Numbered from the stretch's first letter, positions 1 through 11,304 are shown. The stretch: DNA of 20,697 nucleotides from Botryllus schlosseri (GCA_000444245.1 ATSW01012801.1:1-20697), one strand, 5' to 3'. The notes: generated by a model not told the origin, from the sequence alone. Made by a program: numbers and translations.

Positions 1-540
1 GCGGGGTAGCAGGGCGCTGCCAACAGTCTTTTCATTGCAGTGATTCGCAGTTTGCTTAACGTACAGGTGTTGGTTTTGTTTACCGATGCCGGTCGTGTTT
101 ATTGCAAAGCACGAGTTGAGACCAGACGAAACAATCACACGAACTGAACCAACCCTTGCAGAGGGATATCTGATTTCTCGATACCGTCGATGCTTAAAAA
201 CAATCCTCTTCTTGACTCAGATCGCCGCCTGTTCTCTTTACATTTGTGACTGATATTAATGTGCGTGGAATTTGAACAACACCCGTCCCGGTATTATGAG
301 ATGTATCTGCATACCGAATGTCCCCAAATCAAATTATACTTTGAAGTCATCGCAGCGGGTATAGCATCAATTTGCACACTAAAATATTCATTCGCCACAA
401 TTGTAATAACCGGTTAATGTAGTAAGACATCGCGCCCCTGCGGAGCGATAGATACCCAACTGCGGTGCGAATAACATTAGCGAAGTGAGCAGATCTGTGC
501 TTAGATTCTACAAAGCTATTGAGAAACAAATTCGATTCCG
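1..540. other. Intergenic, no recognised feature
   Basis: I see no gene, repeat partner or RNA here. Short open frames are at most about 60 codons and show no familiar motif. The far left carries a splice-like stretch (a pyrimidine tract ending in CAG near 41, and CAG/GTGTTG near 67), but nothing around it supports an exon. Confidence 0.5.
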
Positions 541-559
541 GGGATTTTTTCCATGCTCA

Positions 560-780
560 ATTTAGAATGAACGGGACAGAAAATGATAAGCGATATGATA
601 GCACTGGTCAACACATATTTTTAGGCAGACAAAGTAAGAGTGGTTTTGGGGGTTTTGAAGGGCACTGATTCCGAATATGACTTCAGTTTTTTCAAATTGG
701 CTCTTGTTTTGGAGATAACCCATGGGGCTATTTTGACCAAAATCCCCCATTTTCGCGTTAATGACTAGATATAAAATCGG
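560..780 (-). repeat. Interspersed repeat R1, minus-strand copy
   Basis: The reverse complement of this stretch aligns with 2008-2285. The shared landmarks, in order, are an AGAGCCAATTTGA-like block, a TCATATTCGGAATCAG-like block, a CAAAAACCC-like block, GTCTGCCTAAAA, and a GTTGACCAGTG-like block. Identity over the central 90 bases is roughly 70% by eye. Both copies also read open in the same frame over this block, with about 19 of 30 matching residues. At this nucleotide identity that does not show selection on protein, so I treat the repeat as non-coding. The two copies face each other about 1.3 kb apart. They could be the long inverted ends of a single old element or two independent insertions. 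I found no target duplication. Confidence 0.6.
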
Positions 781-939
781 CTAAGTCGTACTATAAAGTT
801 TAGAAATTCAATCTTCTTGTTATTTTTACACACAGAAGACTCTTTTAAATCAAAATAAAGCAACAGCACTATATTTAGGGGTAGTAGATTTATCACAGTT
901 ACAGACTTTCGCGGATATGCATTACTGGGATAGCATGGA

Positions 940-1095
940 AGGGTGGTGCTAGACTTGGAAAGCCGTACAAGGCTATATCTGCACCTTCCTTGTCCAGCGG
1001 CATATGCACATCATGCACTCAGGATATGCATATGCGCAGATTGTGTGTATGTGTATCATGAGTCGGTGTATATGCCGCAAAAATATCAAGGGCAA
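940..1095 (+). mobile_element. SINE copy, head missing or unrecognisable
   Basis: This stretch matches the reverse complement of 11590-11780 along its length. Shared blocks are GGCTATATCTGCACCTTCC, TTGTCCAGCGGCAT, CATCATGCAC, the GTGTGTATGT tract and GAGTCGGTGTATATGCCG followed by an A-rich end. The copy at 11.6 kb has a tRNA-like head; none is recognisable here before about 940, so this copy is probably 5'-truncated or badly decayed. It lacks the 14-bp palindromic insertion that the other copy carries. Confidence 0.7.
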
Positions 1096-1099
1096 AAAT

Positions 1100-2000
1100 A
1101 AACTACGTCCTTTCCTATACCATGTACATAAATAAACCCCAGTCATGTACATAAGTATTTACCTAGATAATCGAATAACGAGGCAATAATTCAATCAGTT
1201 TTACGTCAACCACCTATTGTAAATTTGAGATTATCAGTTGGAATATAACATTATTGGTATATTTTAAATCAGAATTGTTTTTTGTACGATTTTCGCCTGT
1301 AAGCTATTCAGTGCAGTTTCTCGAAAGGTTCCGGCAATGGTCTGACATAATATGTTCAATTGTTCATCTCATCTGCCTTGATATCTTTCTTTTGTTGTTC
1401 TGGTGTCTTGGTAGAACCTCTACCCTTGCTAATCAACAAGGAAATCAGGAAATATATCAAGATGACTGAACAGAAAGTAAACTTTCTTGCTCATGTTTGT
1501 GCTCAAGTTTTCCATAAGCAGATACGAATTTTCGGACCAACTGTTTGTAGTTGGGTGTTCTGTGATCATCTAAAAAGTTTTATTTACTACATCTTAGAGG
1601 AAAATTACATGCAGTGAACTCCTTGCTAATGTGAAATTGGAATCTTTCATCGGTATTCGAATATACCAGATAGCAGATTTCAGCTTCTCGTTCGATTCAG
1701 TTACTAGGTATGCCCACCTTGTTGATTCAGTCGGAAATTATCCCTTTACCAGTAAAAAGAAATGAGACGCATATGAGTATTGTAGTTAAGCCTTTCAAGG
1801 ACAAATTTTACAGCTTTATACTCGTCTTTAATTTTGGTAGCATGACCAATAGATACAGGAGAATGTGTATTTCCATTGTGCAAAAGTACTATTTTTAGAC
1901 TTGACAAACTGCTTTCTTGACAAACAATTATTTCACATCATGTCCTGTTAATATTGATAGAATGACCGAGAATGACATGAGTGTTCTTCATAGTCAATTA
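1100..2000. other. Intergenic, no gene recognised
   Basis: The open frames at 1254-1469 and 1360-1617 have no recognisable motif and overlap in different frames, so I do not call them. A short imperfect duplication of CATGTACATAA lies at about 1121-1155. A single unit resembling the 16-bp ACCGAGAATGG repeat of the 13-kb fold-back element occurs near 1964. Confidence 0.5.
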
Positions 2001-2007
2001 GCTATTT

Positions 2008-2285
2008 ATGCGCAGTATAAAATTAGAAAAATCTACAATTTTCTTTCGACCAAGTGAAATAATTAAGGGTGAATACAGTAATTTTGGGCTTTTTAAGAGG
2101 TATAAATATCTTCGGACAAAGAGCCAATCTGACAAAACTAATGTGATATTCGTAATCAGCAACCTCAAAAACCCAAGAAACGGCTCTGGGATGGTCTGCC
2201 TAAAATTTTTTTTTTCATTTTGTTGGCCAGTGTAGCCTTTGAAATGGAGATAGTTCCCTACATTTTCCGTCAAAGATTATCGCTT
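2008..2285 (+). repeat. Interspersed repeat R1, plus-strand copy
   Basis: This is the partner of the minus-strand copy at 560-780. The clearest match runs from AAGAGCCAATCTGAC (about 2119) through GGTCTGCCTAAAA and a T-run to GTTGGCCAGTGTAGCC (about 2222), with a weaker match up to ATTTTCCGTC (about 2270). The upstream part, with TTTCGACCAA and GGGCTTTTTAAGAGG, aligns loosely with TTTTGGTCAAAATAGCCCC in the other copy. I do not recognise the family. Confidence 0.6.
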
Positions 2286-2289
2286 TGAA

Positions 2290-4905
2290 CAACACCTTCT
2301 GAATTATCCCGATGGTCTTCACCTTTTCTAAAATCGAAATGACATCGTTGTGTCTTGAACCCCGGGATTGTGTAATTAGTCAGGTTATATTAAATGTGTT
2401 ATTCTCATATAGAAGCTCTGTATTGATGATAATATAATCATTAATGAGTGTTCTGTAGATGCCGAGCGCGTATATAGGCTTTGTGCTGGCGTGTAGTTAA
2501 ACCCTTCAATCGATGCACCTGCGGGTCACATAAATTTTATTTTATCAACACATCATCAGCCGATCAGTAATCAGTGATTGATATGCACAGAAATGGCTCT
2601 GTTAACTAAAAGGCACCGCGTGTATCAGAGATTATCACGCTGGCATGTTGAAGACTATTATGACTATGTCGGAATCGACCTTGGCACCATGTTATGATTA
2701 CTCAGCCGATTACAGTGGGAGCCCGTGCTTGTACATTAGTATGATATGGATTGTTGTATCGGGTCACACAGCGGGGAACGCATAGCTGGCTTCGCTTTCA
2801 GTTTTGAGTGCTCCCGGGTCATAGTTGATATTCATGCACGAATCTGATTTGACCCGCGAGGACAAGGCATCGCAGAGATACGCCGGCTCTCATTATGCTC
2901 TCAACTGAACCAGCTGCCAAAGGTCGCCTACCTTATACTTTCATGATTCATTTTATAGACTCAGTGATGTTTTCATTTCATCATCAGCCGATATCTTTTG
3001 TGGAGTGGAATTAAGCGGGGTTGCAAGCACGCGTGGAATGGCCGCTCATGTATCATAGCTGCATGTCAATGGATATGATGATAACAGCTGTAACAGTCAC
3101 GGTCTGTTATGGTAAATGCCTATTGCACATATAGACTGCTCGTAAAATGAAAGATACAAAATAGCAGGCGTATCTACTATCTGCATATCGACAGTAAAAT
3201 ACAAATGTTCTTGAATTATATATAAATTGCAGCGAGAAAACTGTGGGTCATAAGAGGCGATAACAATGCCTTTTACCAAATTTCGCCACTAAAGCGCCAA
3301 TGTATATAAGACGATAAGTAGGATTAACTGGCGTGCTTCATAAATACCTTATTATCACCCCATCCGCGTTCGTGGCATAGGCACTTAGATGGTAAACGCA
3401 CTTCCATTGGAGTTAGTAGGAACATGTTTTGTACAACTAATTTGTTCGAAACGGGATTGGTTGCAAACAAATTACCGATCGACAGGTCAAACAGAAATGA
3501 ATTCATGCACTATTGTCAAGTCTACTCCCAATGTTCATTCACACGAATAGCGACAGATAATAGTGACCGAATCAGAAAGTCCTTGCCACTAATTCACATT
3601 TCGGAATCTCCGATTATGCTAAGCGGATTACCGAGGCCGTGAACCTACGCAGTGCTCCACTTTTCGACCAGTTGTATTCTTGGTATGCGCGCATTTTGCT
3701 GCTGAAATCCCGCATGCTGTAATAATACCATCACCCCAACGATCCATCATCATTACTCGGTCTGCCAGGTTTCAGATTTACCTCCACCGCTAGCTTTGTC
3801 GAAGTTACAGGGAATTAAGTGGCTCGGCAAAGAGATCTTCTTGTTAATTACGTTGACGGTATCACGTTCTCTATCTTGGTTATCGTGGCTTTTTGTGTAG
3901 CGCGAACGGAGTCCAGAAGAAGCGGCCGACATGACGCGGTTACATGACTACTCGGTAATGCAATGTTGGGATTAACTGCAGGATATACAGGCGGATATCC
4001 AGCAAGACTCAATAAGATGCAGCACCTTCATTAGGGCTATATCGTGCACAGTAAAACACGCGGAAGTGCGATTAGGATAACCTGCCAATCTTTACGAAAC
4101 AAATTAGATGAACCTAGTTAAATGAAAACCCGACTAGAAGCCGAGATGTATTCCGGAATAAGTGGCTTTATGGTCGATTAATGATGTGCTCAATGCACGT
4201 TGATATCTGCAAATGGACGAACTTACAGTTCGGTCAACCTATCATCTTATCATTTCACAGGGATTCATATGCCCCAATTTTCAAAACAACTTCATTTCAA
4301 TGGTCATTCAGGGAATTGTCGTCAGATGCAGTGATGTTAGTGGTCCATGAATAGCCACTTGTAATCATGTTGATTGTATACGTCCAATATTTCATGTGTC
4401 CGATTGCGATCCAGATATAGCAGTTACGGTTACCGCCCTATTGCGTTGAGTATTGTGACGAACGGAAGCGGCTGGTTTTAGTTTACTGTGAAAATCGGCG
4501 TTTTTGGGTTACACTTTGCGACCGAGAATAGAGTAATTTCTTGATACAAAGTGACAATAACGGGAGGGGCGTGTACAAGTGATATGAGGGCGTTCGAATT
4601 ACAAACGCCGCGTGCGCTATCGATGAAATACCCCGACTAGGAGACAAAGACTCTGCAGTTGGGAATTGTGCGATTATCGCCTCCAGAATCCGGCCGGCTG
4701 TCTTCCCACCAGGCACAGCTTGCTTGCTAATCATATTACAGACGTATGAATGGGGCACCGAATATTTTTATCGCAAAAAGTGAGGCGTCACAACGCTTCA
4801 AAGGCAGTAAAATGTATCAAAGTATGCTATGGAGCCCGATATCGAGATTGCTCACGTAGCATATCATCATATGTCCCACAACTTCATTTAGTCGTAATCG
4901 AAATT
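2290..4905. other. Long intergenic stretch, nothing recognised
   Basis: I see no gene, tRNA or confident transposon end in these 2.6 kb. The short open frames (for example 3424-3642 and the minus-strand frame at 4483-4758) encode no motif I recognise and lack convincing flanking splice sites. The motif ATCATCAGCCGAT occurs twice, near 2552 and 2980, which is too short to call a repeat family. Confidence 0.45.
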
Positions 4906-4907
4906 AA

Positions 4908-4975
4908 GCTGAAAATGGATATTGCCGAGAATTGACAATACCGAGAATGGACTTGGACATCACCGACAATGTCTC
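4908..4975 (+). repeat. Short cluster of a 16-bp ACCGAGAATGG repeat
   Basis: Three or four units spaced about 16 bp apart read ATTGCCGAGAATTGAC, AATACCGAGAATGGAC and CATCACCGACAATG. They match the tandem units that form the arms of the fold-back element at 12947-13321. No clear inverted partner is visible downstream, although a weak candidate (CCCGATGCCGGTATT) lies near 5042-5056. This is probably a decayed copy or one arm of the same family. Confidence 0.6.
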
Positions 4976-5184
4976 TCACTTTTAACAGTTGTTGTGTTGA
5001 AAATATCACCGAAGAGGCCGACAAATGTTGACCAGAATTTCCCGATGCCGGTATTTTTATGAATACATACACCAGTCCGACTCTAATGGCTTGTATGCAG
5101 CCGTCAGTGACTGAGAGCGTCGGGCATCCAACAGTCGACCAGCATGCCCACATTCAAGTCGAAATACCAGCAATTATTACTAAA

Positions 5185-5460
5185 TAAATACAGTCCATCC
5201 TCAAGATTACCGGACCACGACTGACCTAGCGATGTCGCTTCCCATGATATGCCGCCCCATTTTCTTGTCGTTTTTTTCATTCTGTACTTCTGTACTTTCG
5301 GTATCTTCTTTACTTTCATTCAGTGTGCATGCCTCCCTCTCTACATCGCCTAGACCAAGGTGGGTGTCTGATTCCATAGACTACTCCAAGTCGCTTCGAC
5401 ATCTTCCTGTCTTTTCATTGTATCGCATTTTTTGTGGTGTATTGAACTGATAAAATTGCT
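5185..5460 (+). repeat. Interspersed repeat R2, first copy
   Basis: This copy aligns in direct orientation with 10355-10625. Shared blocks are CAAGATTACCGGACCACGAC near the start, CAAGGTGGGTGTCTGATT, then ACTCCAAGTC, then CTTCCTGTCTTTTCATTGTAT, and an A/T-rich end with GATAAAA. An AAATAAA-like block precedes both copies. The central part is much more diverged. The open frame at 5232-5450 lies within the repeat and has no counterpart in the other copy, so it is not a gene. The family could be a SINE or the 3' end of a LINE; I cannot place it. Confidence 0.6.
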
Positions 5461-5465
5461 AATAA

Positions 5466-7110
5466 GCCAATGATGATGATGATGAGTGTGAATATATCAA
5501 CCTTGCCCAGGCAATCACTCTAATGTTACATGGTATATCCATACTTTGTGACTAGGTCCTAAATCAGACATTAAATAATCGGTTTGCTTCGTAAATTTTT
5601 ACGTTCATGGTCCTAAATATCACTCTAGAAAATTTGCACGTGAATATGGCTACAATTGACAGAAGTGACCAGTAACGTAGTAGTTCTACATCTTCTTCGT
5701 TACTAGCACCACTATTTATTCAATTCGTTCTGTTGTTATACCAATCCCATTTTTACTTGAGAGTTTTTTCGTCAAACTATTTACTTTTACAGCTTGCATT
5801 TTGTGAAGTAGAAGGCTTTTCATGGCTGTCATTGTCATATTAAATGGGAAGAATTGCTCGTGGATTACGGCTGTCGAATATACTTTTGAAAGGCTGCACT
5901 AATAATCGTGTCACGAGTCGCTTTGTGGTAATTGCGAAGATACATCTTGCTATCACCAAAGTAGCCATCCCCTATTAACTGTTCAAACTAGATCTATACT
6001 TCAAATATACTTTTCAAAACTACGTGCCCATGGGTACTTTTCCGACGTTCATGTTCTTGTTCCACACGACCCAGTTTTGATATGACACGGTAATCGCTAT
6101 ACTTCTACTAGTAATTCAGTGGAAATTTATATCGTTTGCCCTACTTGAGTACCGACGCTGACTACGGCGACCATCTCTGAAAATAGAAAAGATCGTCTCA
6201 TTGATATATGATCGACATGGCATTGCGCAATTCCATTTTCTGGTTCTATAAAATCAGTGACATCACTTTACTGCAACAAGCAACGATTTCTTAGGAACTA
6301 GACGTCTCTTCCTGAATTTAAACAGCACTTGGTATTCCACTCGAAGTAAATCTCAACAGCTTGTTTAAACATCATCGATTAAGTCGAGTAATAAGTATTT
6401 CCAACAAATCCGTGTTTCAAAGACTGGTGCTATCGCCGGTTCTTTGCAGTCGATACAAAACTCGGCGCACGAGTGTACTCGAGATATGACTAAGACTCCA
6501 TAGCCGTGCGGAACATCTCAAAATGAATCCGATAATCATATCGCCCTCGGTTAGTCATAAATCAACAAATTTGGAGTATGTAGGTCATACGTATTTATCT
6601 ATTGCGGTTAAGTATACAGATACTGGTGCTAGAGTCACTTCACTCAGACATATCCTCCTGCTTTTTCTATGTAAAATATACTTTCCCATAGACAGTCGCG
6701 AATGTATTAGGAATTAGAATGTAAATAAAGCTTTACGTTATGACACAGATATATGCCTAATTCTCATAATTCCCTTTTAATGTAATTTTCTCACAGTCAG
6801 TGGGGTACTATGGTACTACTGTATACTTTGTACAGAATTATTCATCGAGACGCTTATAGATTCGCGGAACCTCTTGGATTGGTTTTATCTTGGACAATAT
6901 CTTGACGATATGCGGCGCATAGTCTATTGAAGTCGAGTAGCGTCCACACTCTGAATAAAAACCATAAAACCGGTCCTTTTTGTACGCTCAAGTCTGACAT
7001 GAATAATCGTTTTCGTCATTATAGAGAATAGCCGATTTGATGTTATGTCAGACTGTGCTGAAGATGTGAAATGCTCTTCAACAGTGATTAATATTTATGC
7101 GTGGGACTGT
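5466..7110. other. Intergenic with a short GAT microsatellite
   Basis: A (GAT)n run of about five units lies at 5470-5486. Otherwise I see no gene, repeat partner or transposon end. The open frame at 6523-6717 encodes 64 residues with no recognisable motif. Confidence 0.45.
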
Positions 7111-7115
7111 GGGTA

Positions 7116-7395
7116 TGGTTGTTGTTGTTGTTGCTGTTGTTTTAGAATTCGCGGTGTTTCAACTACATTGATGACTCTACATCCGATCGATGTTATTTCC
7201 ATGAGTCCTGGGCTGCCGACTTTCATTCTAAGTTTTTCGACGACACCGAGTTTACAGATCGGATCGCGATGAGGAGTCTGGTTAAACCTCCGACACATGT
7301 GTAGTAATTCTAGAGTCGACTGCGGTCGGACTCAAACTCGCAATTCATTGGCGTTGCAGATGTGGAATGTACCACTGTGGGTGGTCCATTCACGG
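7116..7395 (-). mobile_element. tRNA-derived SINE with (CAA)n tail
   Basis: Read on the minus strand, this begins with a tRNA-like head. A B-box-like GAGTTTGAGTCCGACC lies at about 7325-7340, compared with the consensus GGTTCGANTCC. A degenerate A-box-like CAGTGGTACATTCC lies about 40 bases upstream of it, near 7362-7380. A tRNA-unrelated body follows and ends in a (CAA)n simple-repeat tail, seen on the plus strand as (GTT)n at 7118-7140. RNA polymerase III boxes followed by a simple-repeat tail are the usual SINE layout. No flanking target duplication was confirmed and no second copy is present in the window. Confidence 0.55.
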
Positions 7396-7399
7396 TTCA

Positions 7400-9060
7400 G
7401 TCATGACCTACCGACTATAATGATGCGAATTTGAATTTGACCTAGTTATACTAATATGTCACCCTGCACTATTCCCTTATTTGCTATTTTTAATTATACG
7501 GTTGCTATGGGGAATGTTAGTAGGTATACTAAAAACTTCACCACGATAATATTCTGTGACAAGCGCAATCCTGCGAATAACCTTTATTCATTGAAAGTCA
7601 GCCTATTTCCGCGGTGCAATTTGTTCAGGGAGTTTCTTTGAGCAGAACTTCGAATTTAATGGTCATTTGTATATAATCGGGCCCATTTCAATGATGACCA
7701 TAATGCGCTAGTTTAGGTACGTGGTGATATCGCCCTGTCCCGATTACTAGTGTATTTTGTTCCTCAAGGGTACGACTGATTGATATGCCAGAAAAGGCTT
7801 TCCGAATGCCCGATCACCATGTGCGTCCGTGAAATCTATTCAAAATGGCGTAAGAAAAATAATCTTGTAACTTAATGTATATGACTTCGTTCCAGCTAAC
7901 AGAAAACCTAAAAATGGAGCATACATGATCTGACACAGCAAAATACTTATTCCCTAAATTCGGAACAAAATTGAATTATCTGAATTTTTGGTATCCCAAG
8001 TAATTCAGTGGATTGAGTAGTAGGTAAAGGTAATTTTCACAGTGCGAATCACAGTGTACGCGAGTTTATGACGAATCAGTGCAATGAAAATTTGAGCTTG
8101 GTTCTTGATTCCCAACTCCTTTTATGCAGAATTTTAGAAATATACTATTTGCGATGGGATAGTCGGGTATCTTACCACTCCACAAGATGTAAAATGCATC
8201 ACGTTCTTCTTGCCGAAAATCCATGTGTATATTTTTATATGTATTTGTAAATTTGACTCACTTAAACCGATCGAAATGGGTGTGAAGAAAATCAATGCAT
8301 CGAAATGCGCTGATGACTTAAAATGGTAGCCTACGGAGAGTTGGACATCGCTGAAATACACGATGTTCGCTTGTAGAGCGGAATGACGGAGTAGGGCGTT
8401 ACTGTGAGAGAGGAAGAGTGACAAATCAGAAAAAGTGGAGTAGATAAAGAGAGACAAAGAAAGAAAGAAAAATAGATTTTATGCTTCTAATAAACTAAAG
8501 GGACAACTTGCACCGTCAGTGCCTATTTTATCAATCAATATATCTGGACGTTTCAACATATTATTTCACAATACTAATTACTATGCGAATATATTATCCA
8601 ATATCTAAATATTGCGATGTAGTTGTTATAGATCTATTACATTCGGCGTGAGCAAAATCCTATCTATTTTAATATTACGTATGTCTCTATCTATCAATCT
8701 ATGCATAATATTTCAAAAGAGCATGATACTAAAAGGAAACTAATATCCCTGAATGCTACAGTAAACTTGTTATATGCATAGATTATATTCGGTATAATAA
8801 CCATTCCACAATTTCATTTAGGTATGCCTCCATTTGTCAATCAGTAATGTCTGGATTTTGGAAAACGTTATTTCAAAATAGCAAAACTTCAATATCACGA
8901 TAATATCAATTTTCTTATTATTGTCATGGGATTGTTGTCGATAATCTCGATTAGTTTTGAGCACCATGCCACGATTTTGAATACCAATAAACGTGCATTT
9001 CTATTGCATAAGTATCCTTTCGCGACACGATTTCGCCGACCAAATGACCTTTGCTTGTTA
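7400..9060. other. Intergenic, AT-rich, with a purine-rich tract
   Basis: There is no supported gene. A strand-biased purine-rich tract (GAGAGAGGAAGAG through AAAGAAAGAAAGAAAAATAG) runs from about 8404 to 8474. From 8475 to 8930 the sequence is very AT-rich. A weak direct repeat pairs about 8521-8575 with 8826-8880; both contain TGCCT, TCAATCA, TGTCTGGA or ATCTGGA, and TTATTTCA. The minus-strand open frame at 8134-8457 (107 codons) is the longest in this part but has no recognisable domain and runs into the low-complexity tract. Confidence 0.45.
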
Positions 9061-9165
9061 CAGGGCGTTTACCGCACCGGGGTCGGTTCCCGGGACAAGC
9101 TCACCGCGTAATTCGCCGCGTCTCGCGCGGCACGAAGAAAACGTGCGAATATAACCGTGCGCGTA
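9061..9165. other. GC- and CpG-rich island in AT-rich DNA
   Basis: This short patch is far richer in G, C and CpG than its surroundings and contains a small hairpin, CGCCGCG-TCT-CGCGCGG-like, near 9112-9131. It is not a tRNA by inspection, since no B box is present. It might be a relic of a GC-rich insertion or a small regulatory CpG patch. No adjacent gene is recognised to decide this. Confidence 0.35.
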
Positions 9166-9169
9166 ATTG

Positions 9170-10350
9170 CCCAATTTCTGCAAAGATAATCATCGCGAAC
9201 AGTCTAGTGACATGCTTACATAGGCTTTATTTTGTTTGAGCGAGTGCTTGTTTCTCTCCATCATAATTCCACGTAACGAGTTACGTTACTATGACCGATG
9301 CGCCGGCTTCACTTTGCGTAACCGCAGCCCAGATCTGAGGGTGTGTCAACCCAAGTCAATCAATCTTTAGTGCGCAGCAATCCGTGTTCCTTGTGGGTTT
9401 CCCATTTCGTAATGGCGAGTACGTGTAACCATGAATGTGACATTTCCAGGCACAGTAACATAAATAATGAAATAACGGGGCGTCGCGATAAATCCTTCTT
9501 GAATCGCTGTGACACTGAGCAGTGCAAAATGATATCCGTGCATTACAATTTCTGCCCTCGACGATCCAGATATAGTGTTTGCAGACGACAGTAAGATTAC
9601 ACCTAAGATTCTTAAAGTGCAAACACTGATAGGGTAGCGATGGTGACAGAACTGGGGCATTAGCTCACACGAAATATGCATATCTGAATAGTTAGAAACA
9701 TATTATATCATGAGAGTAAATAGTAATCAGGCGACTAAACGGAAGAATATGAGATTAGAGACGAAAATGAAATGAAAAATTCAATTGCTATTCATGGCAT
9801 GATATAAGGGTTGTAGTACAAAACCATGGGCTACGGACCTCAAATGTGAATATCCAAAAAGATACGGGACTATAAATATAAGTAAAACCTACCATTTTGC
9901 GTCAAAAGATTGATGACATACAGCAAGGCTCGGAGTGGAAAAACGATGTGTATTATGAATTGTTAAACTTAGATTAATGGCGCACTTATAACTCAAACGT
10001 AAATGTAGAAATTGTACCTGGCATATCAAAGGTTTGCAAACTGCGAGCATGAAACACCTGCGTGTCAACCGTAAATTTGCAGCTTTTGAGCAATATAGAT
10101 CAACTGCAAACTGCTGTTACGTATATTCTTAAGCCCTAAGGTGCACATGCACAGTATAGTTAGAACCGGTCGCAATTTACAAATCCGTGATATTGTGGCA
10201 TTATCTACGGAGAGTGCTTGACTGCTTGCTGTGGCCGTTTATGGTATTCATGGTGATTGTCGACTACTATGGTTATTTACCACAAGGCCAATTTTCTTCA
10301 TTTTTTTCGTAGCTGCCAAGTTCTAGCACGGTCCACTTCTAAGCTTTTAT
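9170..10350. other. Intergenic, nothing recognised
   Basis: Open frames at 9343-9594 (plus) and 9356-9681 (minus, two frames) overlap each other on both strands. None starts with a supported exon or shows a domain, so they are probably chance. No repeat partner was seen elsewhere in the window. Confidence 0.45.
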
Positions 10351-10354
10351 ATAT

Positions 10355-10625
10355 CAAATAAACCAGCGCTTAAGATTGCCGGACCCCGACATTCACCCCC
10401 TCTTAACATCAGATGCAGCAACACTTCAATTGCTTGTCATATTTTTATGTTATCTTTTCATAATTCTCAATTAGTGCACACGCCTTTATTGACGTCTTCT
10501 AGCCAAAGGACAAGGTGGGTGTCTGATTAACAGAATACTCCAAGTCTGCTCTGTAACTTCCTGTCTTGTCATTGTATAACAATCATGCGATGTCTTGAAA
10601 TGATAAAAATAATCAATAAACATTC
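10355..10625 (+). repeat. Interspersed repeat R2, second copy
   Basis: Direct partner of 5185-5460. The best-conserved part is ACAAGGTGGGTGTCTGATTA with ACTCCAAGTC and CTTCCTGTCTTGTCATTGTAT, about 10510-10578. The start is marked by TAAGATTGCCGGACCCCGAC at about 10371. Both copies end in an AT-rich stretch with GATAAAA and AATAA. Direct orientation and a similar degree of decay suggest two old, independent insertions of one family. Confidence 0.6.
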
Positions 10626-10629
10626 GGAA

Positions 10630-11300
10630 CAGAACCGAACAGAACCAACAAACATTGGTCAGACGGGGAGTGATTGAAACAGTTGACACTCAATTATTGT
10701 GAAAGGTCAGTACACGCCAGAGGTGACTTAAACCGCAGATTAGTAGAAATTACATTTTAATCTTACAAGCCGTCGCGTTGATTCCGCTCTTCCATATGCC
10801 ACAGCCTCAAAAATGTACTTCCATTAAATTAGGACGTGAAATCGTATTCTCCCATGGGTGGAACATTCGCGGACTCGGCATATGCGGAATATTTCCTTAT
10901 GACTGATGCAGGTTTTTCGTTAGTAGATAGAAGACATGACAAATATGGACATTGCGATCTGCGGCTCATACAGCTCCCGTACGAAAAATGTTGAGTCAAT
11001 ATTTGAAAATATATCAAAATACTGCACGTGTTGCTTCTAAGGAATAAACCAAAAAGTTAATACAATATAATCGACTGAATGCTCAAACATTTTCGCACTG
11101 TCGCCAACTTCTACATTAACCCCACCTGTCGCTCAAATTCGCCTCCGGGAGTCTATATCGCCAGTGTTGGGGACCACAATTATAGTACACAGACGCCACA
11201 ATATCGAAGCTTAGAACGACAGTGGGCCGTGCCAGAAGTTGGGAGCTCAGGTATAGTCAATAAACTTGGGAGCCTGTTATAAAACTAAAATATATATAGG
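10630..11300. other. Intergenic, nothing recognised
   Basis: A short tandem GAACAGAACC-type duplication follows the R2 copy at about 10625-10648. The open frame at 11079-11282 (67 codons) has no recognisable motif and no supporting context. No RNA gene is seen. Confidence 0.45.
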
Positions 11301-11304
11301 CCTA

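Noticed and set aside
4483-4758. 91-codon minus-strand frame
   Set aside because: No motif recognised, no supporting splice signals, and no repeat or homologue within the window.
5232-5450. 72-codon plus-strand frame with a hydrophobic start, as a small secreted protein
   Set aside because: It lies inside repeat R2, and the second R2 copy does not preserve the frame.
8134-8457. Minus-strand open frame of 107 codons
   Set aside because: It has no recognisable domain and overlaps a purine-rich low-complexity tract, with no splice or promoter context. A frame of this length can arise by chance in 20 kb.
9575-9592. A VFADDS peptide resembling the reverse-transcriptase FADD motif
   Set aside because: No other reverse-transcriptase block is visible on either side in any frame, and frames around it are broken within short distance. 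A chance match is likely.
9343-9681. Overlapping open frames on both strands (83, 88 and 104 codons)
   Set aside because: They overlap one another on both strands, show no domain, and the plus-strand frame lacks an ATG at its listed start.
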